64,000 bases of DNA. Source: Ignavibacteria bacterium. GTDB taxonomy: Bacteria; Bacteroidota; Ignavibacteria; Tepidaquicellales; OLB5. Below are positions 7,924-14,997 of the stretch, in pieces (within the stretch, counting starts at the first letter, position 1; each line of letters begins with the position of its first letter). Both the position numbers and the translations under genes were made by a program. Under the pieces are notes generated by a model. That model saw only the letters and a list, made by a program, of their open reading frames with translations. It ran no database searches and was not told the DNA's origin. The stretch spans positions 1-64,000 of the forward strand of contig JAUQWS010000122.1 in assembly GCA_030835025.1 (NCBI GenBank). Reading direction: 5' to 3'.

Positions 7924-9063
7924 CTACCTATCGGGCGGAAAATAGGGCAAAATCCCGATTGGATTATAAACATACTTCTTTATCATATCAGGATCTACAG
8001 GGAGCTGAACGCTACCGCTGATCGTGGAATCCTGCCCGCCGTTTTCAAAAACCTGCGCAAATTCGGTTTCCTGAATTTCCTTGATCCTGCTATTCCCTGC
8101 AGCATAATTGTAATTCAGCCTGTCAATCCGGTTCTCTATTTTTGCAACTGCAAAAGGGAGCATTTGTTTTTCGGGAATATTATCTGTTGAACTTACGTTA
8201 ATTCCGCTTCTTGGTATAACCGTGCCGTCAATCACAAACCTTTTAGGAGGATTTATGAAGTACTTTCCTTCCAATAGCGAGGCTAAATTGTAGGCAAGCA
8301 TGCTATTATAGTCTTCCTTCGTGTATTCAGCGTCGTTCTGAAATCCTTCAGGCGCAAATGCGACCGTCCGTGTGCTCTTGCCTTTGTGCGAGAGTACAAG
8401 CGTTCCAATATCACATTGTTTGAAAAGAACTCTAACATCTTCATTTCGCATTCTTATGCAACCGTGAGAAGAAGGCCTAACTCCCAGGTGACCGTAATAA
8501 CCCGTTCCGGGGAGTCCGTGAAAGCCAATGCCCATATTATACGGCATATAGTAATTCATCCTGGCATTATTGAATTGGGACGAAAGATGAACTTCTTCCT
8601 TCAGGAAAATTGCGTAAAGCCCCGGGCGTGATTCAACGCTTTTGCTTGCATAAGGCTGACCTGTTGAAACGGGATAGCTAATTGTTCTTCCATCCCTGTA
8701 ATGCGCATAAAGCATCTGTAGATCAATTCTCAGTTCAAGCCAAAGTTCACCTTTAGTATAAACAGTATCCCGCAGTTTCTTTGAAAACTCCTCGGCAGCA
8801 AGTAAAGCCGAAAAATTTATCTTTGGTTCCTTTTTTTTGCTGTCCTCTGTAATTTCGCGGTCCAGTGAATTTCTACCGATTCTTTTTTCTTTTAATACAG
8901 AATCCTGTGAGAAGCCGACAAACAGAAAAACGCTCATCAGCAGCGGAAAAACAAACATGAACCTGCTTTCAGTTTTCACTGAATTTCCGGATTCGCTTTC
9001 TATCTGCAAATCCGGAGCAGTTTCGTCTGCCGGCTGCTGTGTATTTTCTGCCTGTTCGCCCAT
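7924..9063 (-). CDS. L,D-transpeptidase (YkuD family)
   Basis: The 379-aa protein has a cytoplasmic acidic N-terminus, one membrane anchor (about 36-52) and a YkuD catalytic domain (about 105-220). The catalytic signature HGLPG...SHGCIRM is complete, with His182, His200 and Cys202. Such enzymes form 3-3 crosslinks in peptidoglycan, attach lipoproteins to it, or modify it in other ways. The region beyond residue 225 has no recognised domain. Its start codon lies 10 nt after the citrate synthase stop, so the two are probably co-transcribed, although no functional link is obvious. Confidence 0.9.
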   Translation of the reverse strand: MGEQAENTQQPADETAPDLQIESESGNSVKTESRFMFVFPLLMSVFLFVGFSQDSVLKEKRIGRNSLDREITEDSKKKEPKINFSALLAAEEFSKKLRDTVYTKGELWLELRIDLQMLYAHYRDGRTISYPVSTGQPYASKSVESRPGLYAIFLKEEVHLSSQFNNARMNYYMPYNMGIGFHGLPGTGYYGHLGVRPSSHGCIRMRNEDVRVLFKQCDIGTLVLSHKGKSTRTVAFAPEGFQNDAEYTKEDYNSMLAYNLASLLEGKYFINPPKRFVIDGTVIPRSGINVSSTDNIPEKQMLPFAVAKIENRIDRLNYNYAAGNSRIKEIQETEFAQVFENGGQDSTISGSVQLPVDPDMIKKYVYNPIGILPYFPPDR

Positions 9064-9073
9064 AAATTGAAAT

Positions 9074-10351
9074 TTAATTCAAAACCGCGCTTTCAAGCCA
9101 TGCCGTGGTAATTGACTTGGGCCTTGTAATAGGCTCGCCAACTGCCCTGCTTAATATTAACTGAGAACATATGCCAAGTGATCTTGATACACTGAATAGA
9201 ACCGTATAGTAATCAACTTCTTTTATACCGTAATGATACACCAATGAACCCGTTGCCGCATCTACGTTGGGCCAGGGATCTTTTGCCTTACCCTGCTCAA
9301 TAAGTATTTGAGGTACAATGTTGAAAAGTTTTTCAACAGCAATGAACCTTTCATCATTCGGAATATATTTCTTCCCGAAATCAAGCATTGCGGTAAAACG
9401 CGGGTCAGTCACCCTAAGCACTGCATGGCCGTAGCCCGGAATGACGAGTCCTTTATCAAGCCTCTCCTGTGCAAACTCTCTAAGCTGTTCATCCGTCGGA
9501 GCCCCGCCGAAATGATCAATGAGTTCAAGAACGAATTTCAGGCATTCCTGGTTTGCCAGCCCGTGAAGCGGACCTGCAAGGCCGTTCAATCCTGCAGCAA
9601 GCGAATAATACGCATCTGATAAGGCTGAGCCCACGACGTGCGATGTGAATGCACTTACATTACCGCTCTCGTGATCGCTGTGTGCCACCATGTAAAGCCG
9701 CATAAGCTTATACCATTCATCGGTATTATTATTTACTCCAAGCATGTGCGCATAATTTGCGCCCCAATCCAGCCCCTTTTTCGGTTTTATGAGATCACCC
9801 TTGCCGAACCTCGTCCTGTAAATTGCAGCTGCTATTACAGGGATCTTCGCGATAAGATCGAGCGAGTCTTCGAGTGTATAATCCCAATACAGATCTTTCT
9901 TTAGACCCTTATCGTATTCGCGTTTGAACTTCGATTCATGCTGCAATGCTGTGATAAGCGAGCTAAGCATGCTCATCGGGTGTGTATCTTTGGGGAAAGC
10001 TTTAAGGAGATTCCAGATATAAACCGGAACCTCTGCGCGGCTGTTAAGATCTTCACTGAGATCTTTGGTTTCTGCCTCGGATGGCAGCTCACCGGTAAGC
10101 ATGAGCCACAAAATTTCCTCGGGAAGCTTTTCTGTTAGATCCAGAATGGGAAATCCGCGGATTATCAATCCGGTTTCAAGCCCTACTTCAGAAGTATCGC
10201 AGATAAGTGATTTTACTCCTCTCATTCCTCCCAGTATCTGCTCAACAGTAACTTCAGAAATTACCTTTGCGCCGTGATTCTTTCCCAAATTCCGCACTCG
10301 TTCGCGCAAATCCGGAATTTGAGAAGAAAGTTTTGTCTTCAGCAATGACAT
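9074..10351 (-). CDS. gltA: Citrate synthase, mitochondrial (eukaryotic) type
   Basis: The 425-aa enzyme condenses acetyl-CoA and oxaloacetate at the entry of the TCA cycle. Catalytic residues are in place: His263 in AGPLHGLANQE, His309 in GYGHAVLR, and Asp in WPNVDA near 364. The wording (MRLYMVAHSDHESGNVSAFTSHVVGSALSD, shortened here; LIEQGKAKDPWPNVD) follows mitochondrial citrate synthases far more closely than E. coli GltA, including the MRGVKSL and HPMSMLSS segments. ATG start with AAGGAG 11 nt upstream. A near-consensus -7 box (TATATTCG) lies farther upstream. It leads the pair with the L,D-transpeptidase. Confidence 0.95.
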   Translation of the reverse strand: MSLLKTKLSSQIPDLRERVRNLGKNHGAKVISEVTVEQILGGMRGVKSLICDTSEVGLETGLIIRGFPILDLTEKLPEEILWLMLTGELPSEAETKDLSEDLNSRAEVPVYIWNLLKAFPKDTHPMSMLSSLITALQHESKFKREYDKGLKKDLYWDYTLEDSLDLIAKIPVIAAAIYRTRFGKGDLIKPKKGLDWGANYAHMLGVNNNTDEWYKLMRLYMVAHSDHESGNVSAFTSHVVGSALSDAYYSLAAGLNGLAGPLHGLANQECLKFVLELIDHFGGAPTDEQLREFAQERLDKGLVIPGYGHAVLRVTDPRFTAMLDFGKKYIPNDERFIAVEKLFNIVPQILIEQGKAKDPWPNVDAATGSLVYHYGIKEVDYYTVLFSVSRSLGICSQLILSRAVGEPITRPKSITTAWLESAVLN

Positions 10352-10567
10352 CTTAATTGAATTTTCTCCTTTTCTTAAATATGATTTCTAAGGTTGAACT
10401 ACGAATATATTTGAATTTGGAATAATTAAAAAGGTTAAAAGAGGTGAATTTCAGTGGTTTATGGAGGCACTAATACTTTGTTACTTTCGCGAAAAGCGTC
10501 TCGATTTGGCGTGATTAAAGGTACAATATGTAACTTATTGATAAAACGTAATATAAGTGCCGTGAGT

Positions 10568-11245
10568 TCATTTTGAGCCGTCTGCGAGGTTGAAAAGTAG
10601 TGTGGATATAAGCGGAGTTACAAGCGTAATCACTCCGATACCAGGCCATTTCCTGCCCTTGGCGATCAGATAAATACCCCCGGCGTCGCCGATCAGTGTA
10701 CCCAGTATCCCCAGCAGTATTTCTCCTTTGGCTCCGTTTTTTTTTGCTGCCATATTTACGCCGAATGGTGTTCCTATTGCGTGGCCGATGCTCATCATTA
10801 CCATTACAACATCAACTGTAGTTTCGTTTCCGCTTTGCGATGTATCACCAGCCGTGTGCGCAAATGAACCGAGCATCCCGCCGATAAGTCCGCCAAGTAT
10901 TCCCATTCCGCCGCCAAGAACATACTCAAATACAAGATCATCGGCTTCCCATCTGCCGTATCTCTTCTTTTTTGATTTGTTAAGAGTAAGAGCATTGTCG
11001 AATCTCGTACCGCTGCTATCTGAAGCATGCAGGTCAGTTTTGTTTTTATTGCTTAGTGAATCACCGGAAATAACTGTGCCTGTGGAATCACCTGAATTAT
11101 TTTTTCTTTCATTCAGCCATTTTTCATAAGCTGATCTTAATTTTATGCTGAGTGAATCCGTTGGGGTTTTAGTTGAATCCTGCTGGGACATAATACATGA
11201 TGTGCCCAGAAGCAGCGCGATCAATATGTATGAAATTCTGTTCAT
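10568..11245 (-). CDS. Secreted or membrane-associated protein, glycine-rich, unknown
   Basis: The 225-aa protein has an N-terminal signal peptide (MNRISYILIALLLGTSC...). The cysteine could be a lipid anchor, but the lipobox (LGTSC) is imperfect. A Ser/Asp/Thr-rich linker (25-95) follows. The C-terminal half is hydrophobic and glycine-rich (GGGMGILGGLIGGMLGS, then two further apolar segments near 150-220), which suggests three or so membrane helices. I do not recognise a family. It stands between trmB and citrate synthase, with spacers on both sides, so it is probably a single-gene unit. Confidence 0.65.
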   Translation of the reverse strand: MNRISYILIALLLGTSCIMSQQDSTKTPTDSLSIKLRSAYEKWLNERKNNSGDSTGTVISGDSLSNKNKTDLHASDSSGTRFDNALTLNKSKKKRYGRWEADDLVFEYVLGGGMGILGGLIGGMLGSFAHTAGDTSQSGNETTVDVVMVMMSIGHAIGTPFGVNMAAKKNGAKGEILLGILGTLIGDAGGIYLIAKGRKWPGIGVITLVTPLISTLLFNLADGSK

Positions 11246-11332
11246 GCAGCTTAATGCATTAGCAAAGTTTAAACTTTAATTATACAAAAAGCAATGAATT
11301 TTAAACATTCAAAAAAGGGTTAAAAGGAGCTG

Positions 11333-12013
11333 TCAATCACGTTTTTTGCGGCAAACCATTCTGATAAACGGAATATTTTTTAAAAGGCAGAATTCTTCCT
11401 GGTTTGTTTTTATTTTAATATCCCACTTGCTGTCATCAACATACGCAAAATCAAATCCGCCATGTTTACTGATTGCAGCCATTTGGAATTCATCCACTTC
11501 GTGAACATCTGTCATTAGATAAAGCTTCCCTGATGGTTTGAGCACGCGGTGAATTTCGGCCAGCAGTTCAACCGAAAATGCACGGCGCTTATAATGCCTT
11601 TTTTTTACCCAAGGATCGGGGAAGAAGTAATACACCTTAGATAATGAACTGCTCTTTATAAACTCAAATCCGTTGACTGCACTGTACCACAGGGCTTTTA
11701 CGTTCTTTAAACGTTCGCCCTGTATTACGCCGTCTATCCAGCTGACAGCATTTCGCCTCACTTCAAATCCGAGGTAATTGTGTTTTGAATCTTTAAGTGC
11801 AGATTCTATCAGGAATCTTCCAAGTCCGCAGCCAATATCAAGATACGACGGCGGTTTGCCGTCAGAAAAGAAGTCTGACCACTTAACGCTTTTTAATACA
11901 GGCGGGTATTCGAAATTGCTGCCTCTAAGCTGTTTCAGCGGGAAGTAGAGTATGGGATTTGCATGGTGCCTGATCCTCGGGAGCGGGTATTTAGTGTAAT
12001 CAATTGTCTTCAT
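11333..12013 (-). CDS. trmB: tRNA (guanine-N7-)-methyltransferase TrmB
   Basis: The 226-aa enzyme uses SAM to methylate G46 of tRNA. Motif I is LDIGCGLGRFL (about 58-68), and the family signature FFPDPWVKKRHYKRR (substrate and tRNA contact) is complete, followed by a TDVHEVDEF segment. The ORF track begins at a TTG seven codons earlier; the ATG at 12013 (MKTIDYTKYP) gives the normal length and is preferred, though no strong ribosome site is seen before either. A terminator at 12053-12079 on the same strand isolates it from the DUF559 gene upstream, so it likely has its own promoter. Confidence 0.93.
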   Translation of the reverse strand: MKTIDYTKYPLPRIRHHANPILYFPLKQLRGSNFEYPPVLKSVKWSDFFSDGKPPSYLDIGCGLGRFLIESALKDSKHNYLGFEVRRNAVSWIDGVIQGERLKNVKALWYSAVNGFEFIKSSSLSKVYYFFPDPWVKKRHYKRRAFSVELLAEIHRVLKPSGKLYLMTDVHEVDEFQMAAISKHGGFDFAYVDDSKWDIKIKTNQEEFCLLKNIPFIRMVCRKKRD

Positions 12014-12052
12014 AGCAGCCTGGCAGTAATACAAATTTAATAATAGGCTTCA

Positions 12053-12079
12053 ACAAAAAAAGGACGCTTACGCGCCCCT
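12053..12079 (-). terminator. Rho-independent terminator with GNRA loop
   Basis: On the minus strand AGGGGCGC-GTAA-GCGTCC is followed by TTTTTTT. The stem has one G-T pair and a GUAA tetraloop. It would stop transcripts from the ada/DUF559 side before trmB. Confidence 0.8.
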
Positions 12080-12095
12080 GTTTAAAAACCTCACA

Positions 12096-12213
12096 GTTCC
12101 ACCTCCCCCAACCCCCTCCTTGATAAGGAGGGGACTTTTGGGCTACCGATAATCTATGTCCGCCCCTCCTTATTAAGAAGGGGCAGTTTCGGCTTCAGCC
12201 GAAACGGGGTGGT
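12096..12213. repeat. Direct repeat copy A (REP-like, two palindromes)
   Basis: A 118-bp element starting GTTCCACCTCCCCC and ending CGAAACGGGGTGGT. It contains a GGAGGGG-type palindrome (CCCCTCCTTGATAAGGAGGGG), a CTACCGATAATCT linker, a second CCTCCTT..AAG palindrome and a third, TTTCGGCTTCAGCCGAAA. It matches copy B (12597-12715) nearly base for base in the same orientation. It overlaps the 3' end of the DUF559 gene by 19 nt and supplies its stop codon. Confidence 0.9.
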
Positions 12214-12590
12214 GTTCCACTTATTTCTACCCGCTCCTTCACTTTGCTCTCAATCCTTGATAACACATTCTTCAATTCATTAAGGATTTCATCATTGGTA
12301 AAGCGTATGAACTCGATTCCGGTAAGGGCTATATCCTCTTCTCTGTTTTTGTCATATTCAAATGCATTCTTCCTTTCATGTGATTCTCCATCGATTTCAA
12401 TCGCAAGCTTTAGTTTCGGACAATAGAAATCCACGATATAGTTACCTATACCATGCTGCCTTCTGAATTTGAAACCTAACAAATGTTTACTCTTAAGTTT
12501 TTCCCATAACAGTTTTTCCTGAAGAGTAGAGTGATTTCGGAGGAATTTCCTGGTTGGGGTTTGACTTGATCTGTTTAGTATTCTTTCCAT
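12195..12590 (-). CDS. DUF559 endonuclease-like protein framed by repeats
   Basis: The 131-aa protein matches DUF559, a small Vsr/restriction-endonuclease-like fold. Visible family features are LRNHSTLQEKLLWEKLK, FKFRRQHGIGNYIVDFYCP (the core beta strand with a catalytic-type Asp), LAIEIDGESH (Glu/Asp active-site strand) and the RFTNDEIL helix. It may cut or nick DNA, but no member's target is certain. Both ends come from repeats: copy B upstream supplies a GGAGGT site 11 nt before the ATG, and copy A encodes the last residues TPPRFG and the stop. The gene therefore looks like cargo of, or partner to, the repeat element. Confidence 0.85.
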   Translation of the reverse strand: MERILNRSSQTPTRKFLRNHSTLQEKLLWEKLKSKHLLGFKFRRQHGIGNYIVDFYCPKLKLAIEIDGESHERKNAFEYDKNREEDIALTGIEFIRFTNDEILNELKNVLSRIESKVKERVEISGTPPRFG

Positions 12591-12596
12591 TTTGTT

Positions 12597-12715
12597 GTTC
12601 CACCTCCCCTAAATCCCCTCCTTGGTAAGGAGGGGACTTTTGGACTACCGATAATCTCTATCCGCCCCTCCTTAGTAAGGAGGAGCAGTTTCGGCTCTAG
12701 CCGAAACGGGGTGGT
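12597..12715. repeat. Direct repeat copy B (REP-like, two palindromes)
   Basis: A 119-bp copy of the same element as 12096-12213, same orientation, starting GTTCCACCTCCCCT and ending CGAAACGGGGTGGT. Differences are scattered single bases (for example CTCTAG for CTTCAG in the third palindrome's loop). Its start lies 6 nt upstream of the DUF559 ATG, and read on the minus strand it ends in GGGGAGGTGGAAC, a strong ribosome-binding site for that gene. Confidence 0.9.
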
Positions 12716-12741
12716 CAATTAATAAATTGCAGCACATCGGT

Positions 12742-12785
12742 GTTCTACCTCCCCCAACCCCTCCTTACTAAGGAGGGGGCTTCAG
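12742..12785. repeat. Partial repeat copy C at the 3' end of ada
   Basis: GTTCTACCTCCCCCAACCCCTCCTTACTAAGGAGGGGGCTT matches only the first palindrome of copies A and B. It abuts the ada stop codon, so on the minus strand its CCCCCTCCTTAGTAAGGAGGGG hairpin would form right after ada and could act in 3'-end formation. Confidence 0.8.
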
Positions 12786-13889
12786 CTACACATCTACACT
12801 CAACTGGCCTCTTTCAAGATCAAGCAGCCACTGCTTGCGCCACACGCCTCCTCCGTAGCCGCCAAGCTTTCCGTTTTTGTTCACTACTCTGTGGCACGGC
12901 AGGATAATCGCAATCCTGTTCATTCCGTTTGCTGTGCCCACAGCGCGTGATGCGCCTTTATGCCCCGCCTTTTCCGCAAGCTCAATATATGAAAGCGTTT
13001 TGCCGTACGGAATTCTGCGCAGTTCGTTCCACACTTTCTCCTGAAAATCAGTGCCGGGGTATATAAGCGGAACCCTGAACGTCTTAAGCCTGCCTGCAAA
13101 ATATTCTTTGAACTCAGCTATTGCCTGCTCAATATGTTCGTTGGTTCCGGGAACAATTGTTGAATCAAATCTCTTCCGCAGTGTTTTGATCTGGTATTCC
13201 AGCATCCTGCGGTCGGTGAATTCAACAAGGCAAACTCCTTTTGATGTTGCTCCGATAAGAAGCGGCCCGAGCGGTGACTCCATCATTGTTGTAACAACTG
13301 CATCGCTTGATCTTGATTTGCCGGGCGGCTTGCCGAATACTTTACCGAATGCTTCGCGGAAACCGCTGTGTGATTCATACCCGTTACCGAATATGACATC
13401 ATCAAGCGAACTCCCGTCTCTTATCTGTGCAAGAGCCGTACCAAGCCTGCGGGAGCGCTGGTAGGCGTGGAAGGTTATGCCGTAATTCTTCAGGAAATAT
13501 CTCCTTGCCTTTTCCGGCTGAATTCCCATTTTGCGAAGCTCACCATCGCGTAGTTTTTTACCTTCGGAGGAATCCACGGCTGCAAGAAGTTTCTTAACCC
13601 AATCGGGATGGGTGCCGGCAAGCTCCATAGGCCTGCATTTTTTGCATGCGCGGAATCCGGCGAACATTGCCTCTCTTGCTGTCGGATAAAATTTAATATT
13701 CGATTCCTTAGGCTTACGCGCAGAGCAGCTCGGGCGGCAGAAGATATTGGTGCTCTTTACAGCCACGTAAAAAATGCCGTCGTAAGATTTATCGCTTGAA
13801 TAGACGGCTCGCTTCATTTCGCCCGCGGGGGGCAGGGATTTAAGGAATCCTCTCGGCTCACCATGAAAATTACTGCTGTCAGTGCTCAT
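12786..13889 (-). CDS. ada: Ada: DNA alkylation sensor, AraC-type activator and O6-alkylguanine-DNA methyltransferase
   Basis: The 367-aa protein has all three Ada parts: an N-terminal zinc domain with Cys51, Cys55, Cys82 and Cys85 (FCRPSC...CKKC), an AraC-type helix-turn-helix (about 105-195, ending SHSGFREAFGKVFG), and a C-terminal methyltransferase with the ILPCHRVV active-site motif (Cys332). It repairs methylphosphotriesters and O6-methylguanine and activates repair genes once methylated. The ORF track starts at 13982, but that 31-residue extension is hydrophobic and unlike the family; the ATG at 13889 (MSTDSS), with AGGGGCGAG upstream, fits better. MRTLN at 13943 is an alternative. Confidence 0.93.
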   Translation of the reverse strand: MSTDSSNFHGEPRGFLKSLPPAGEMKRAVYSSDKSYDGIFYVAVKSTNIFCRPSCSARKPKESNIKFYPTAREAMFAGFRACKKCRPMELAGTHPDWVKKLLAAVDSSEGKKLRDGELRKMGIQPEKARRYFLKNYGITFHAYQRSRRLGTALAQIRDGSSLDDVIFGNGYESHSGFREAFGKVFGKPPGKSRSSDAVVTTMMESPLGPLLIGATSKGVCLVEFTDRRMLEYQIKTLRKRFDSTIVPGTNEHIEQAIAEFKEYFAGRLKTFRVPLIYPGTDFQEKVWNELRRIPYGKTLSYIELAEKAGHKGASRAVGTANGMNRIAIILPCHRVVNKNGKLGGYGGGVWRKQWLLDLERGQLSVDV

Positions 13890-14078
13890 TTTAAAGATCT
13901 CGCCCCTTTTGGGTACGGTTGCTGTATAATTTAGTGTTCTCATAACATAACAAAAATAGGATATAATGTAAATCCATTCCACCGAAAACTGAACATGTAA
14001 TCAATGAAATAAACCGCCAAGGGCGCCAAAAAATCAAATGCTGTGCCGCGAATTGAAACGAATTATTTTTCTTTGTCA

Positions 14079-14096
14079 CCCCTGCGCAGGCAGGGG
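14079..14096. repeat. Short palindromic repeat
   Basis: CCCCTGC-GCAG-GCAGGGG, flanked by GTCA and TCTAGAGG, lies in the 287-bp gap between ada and the metallopeptidase. This type of GTCACCCCTGCGCAGGCAGGGG element is a common dispersed palindrome in bacterial genomes. The rest of the gap has no gene that I can support. Confidence 0.6.
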
Positions 14097-14176
14097 TCTA
14101 GAGGGAAAACCACACAGAAGGTAAATGTACGAAATCATTTGAATCTGCAATCTACCATTTTGTCAATAGCTTGATC

Positions 14177-14857
14177 CTATATCATCGTCATAGCTGAATT
14201 ATCCTTCAGCCATTTTTCACGTTTTTTGTGATCGGGCATAAGTTCGGTCATTCTGGCATAGAAGCGTTTTGAGTGATCCTTTATCTCAAGGTGAACAAGC
14301 TCGTGAATTATGACATAATCTATCATCTCCGGCGGCATTATCACAAGCCGCCATGAAAAGTTAATGTTACCCCGGGGAGAGCAGGAACCCCATCTGGTCT
14401 TCGCCCCGTTTATCCTGATGCTCTTATATTTATATCCAAATGCTTCGGCGATCTCTGCAGTGCGGGCAGTGATGTATTTCTTAGCGAATTGCTTGTAGAA
14501 CCATTCAATGTAATGCTTTGGTGATTCAAGGCATTTTTCGGTTATTCTAAGCAGGCCATCTTTTGTCAGGCTTATCTTTGCAGTATTGCCTGCTGAAATT
14601 TCAAGCTTATAGGTTTTGCCTGCAAAGATGAATTCTTCACCCTCGGCGAACTCCTTAGGTCTGAATTTTTCTTTGATCTCACGGAAACGCGCTTGTTTTT
14701 TTTCTATCCATCCGCGTTTTTCTTCGATGAAACGCTCAACATAGCTGAGAGAAACTCCGTACGGGATCTTAACAGTAAGCGTCGCATCGCTGTTCACATG
14801 CAGAGCGATAGTACGCCTGCTGGAACGGATTATGTTGTATTTGATGCTGCCGGGCAT
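14177..14857 (-). CDS. YgjP-type (M48-like) metallopeptidase
   Basis: The 226-aa protein belongs to the YgjP/DUF45 family of zinc metalloproteases related to SprT and WLM. The zinc motif HELVHLEIKDHS (His185, Glu186, His189, His195) is complete, and the preceding AKTRWGSCSPRGNINFSWRL segment is the family's hallmark. No signal peptide, so cytoplasmic. Substrates are not well established. It lies downstream of nrdJ on the same strand, after a terminator hairpin, so it probably has its own promoter. Confidence 0.9.
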   Translation of the reverse strand: MPGSIKYNIIRSSRRTIALHVNSDATLTVKIPYGVSLSYVERFIEEKRGWIEKKQARFREIKEKFRPKEFAEGEEFIFAGKTYKLEISAGNTAKISLTKDGLLRITEKCLESPKHYIEWFYKQFAKKYITARTAEIAEAFGYKYKSIRINGAKTRWGSCSPRGNINFSWRLVIMPPEMIDYVIIHELVHLEIKDHSKRFYARMTELMPDHKKREKWLKDNSAMTMI

Positions 14858-14948
14858 AAAAAGTTATTGCACAAAATTAGAATTATTGTGAATCAAAAGC
14901 AAAAGGATTCAACATCAGAGGTTCAGAAAGACAGAGTGAAATAGAAAA

Positions 14949-14966
14949 GGGAGGCTCTAGCCTCCC
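14949..14966 (-). terminator. Terminator after nrdJ
   Basis: GGGAGGC-TCTA-GCCTCCC, a perfect 7-bp G/C stem, followed on the minus strand by TTTTCTATTTC. It lies 32 nt past the nrdJ stop. Confidence 0.75.
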
Positions 14967-14997
14967 CAATTCGTAATTCGTAATTTCTAATTGCCTC

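Noticed and set aside
12096-12785. CRISPR-like array at 12 kb
   Set aside because: Only two full copies plus a partial, spaced by a gene; the repeats are long and palindromic, not a short repeat-spacer pattern.
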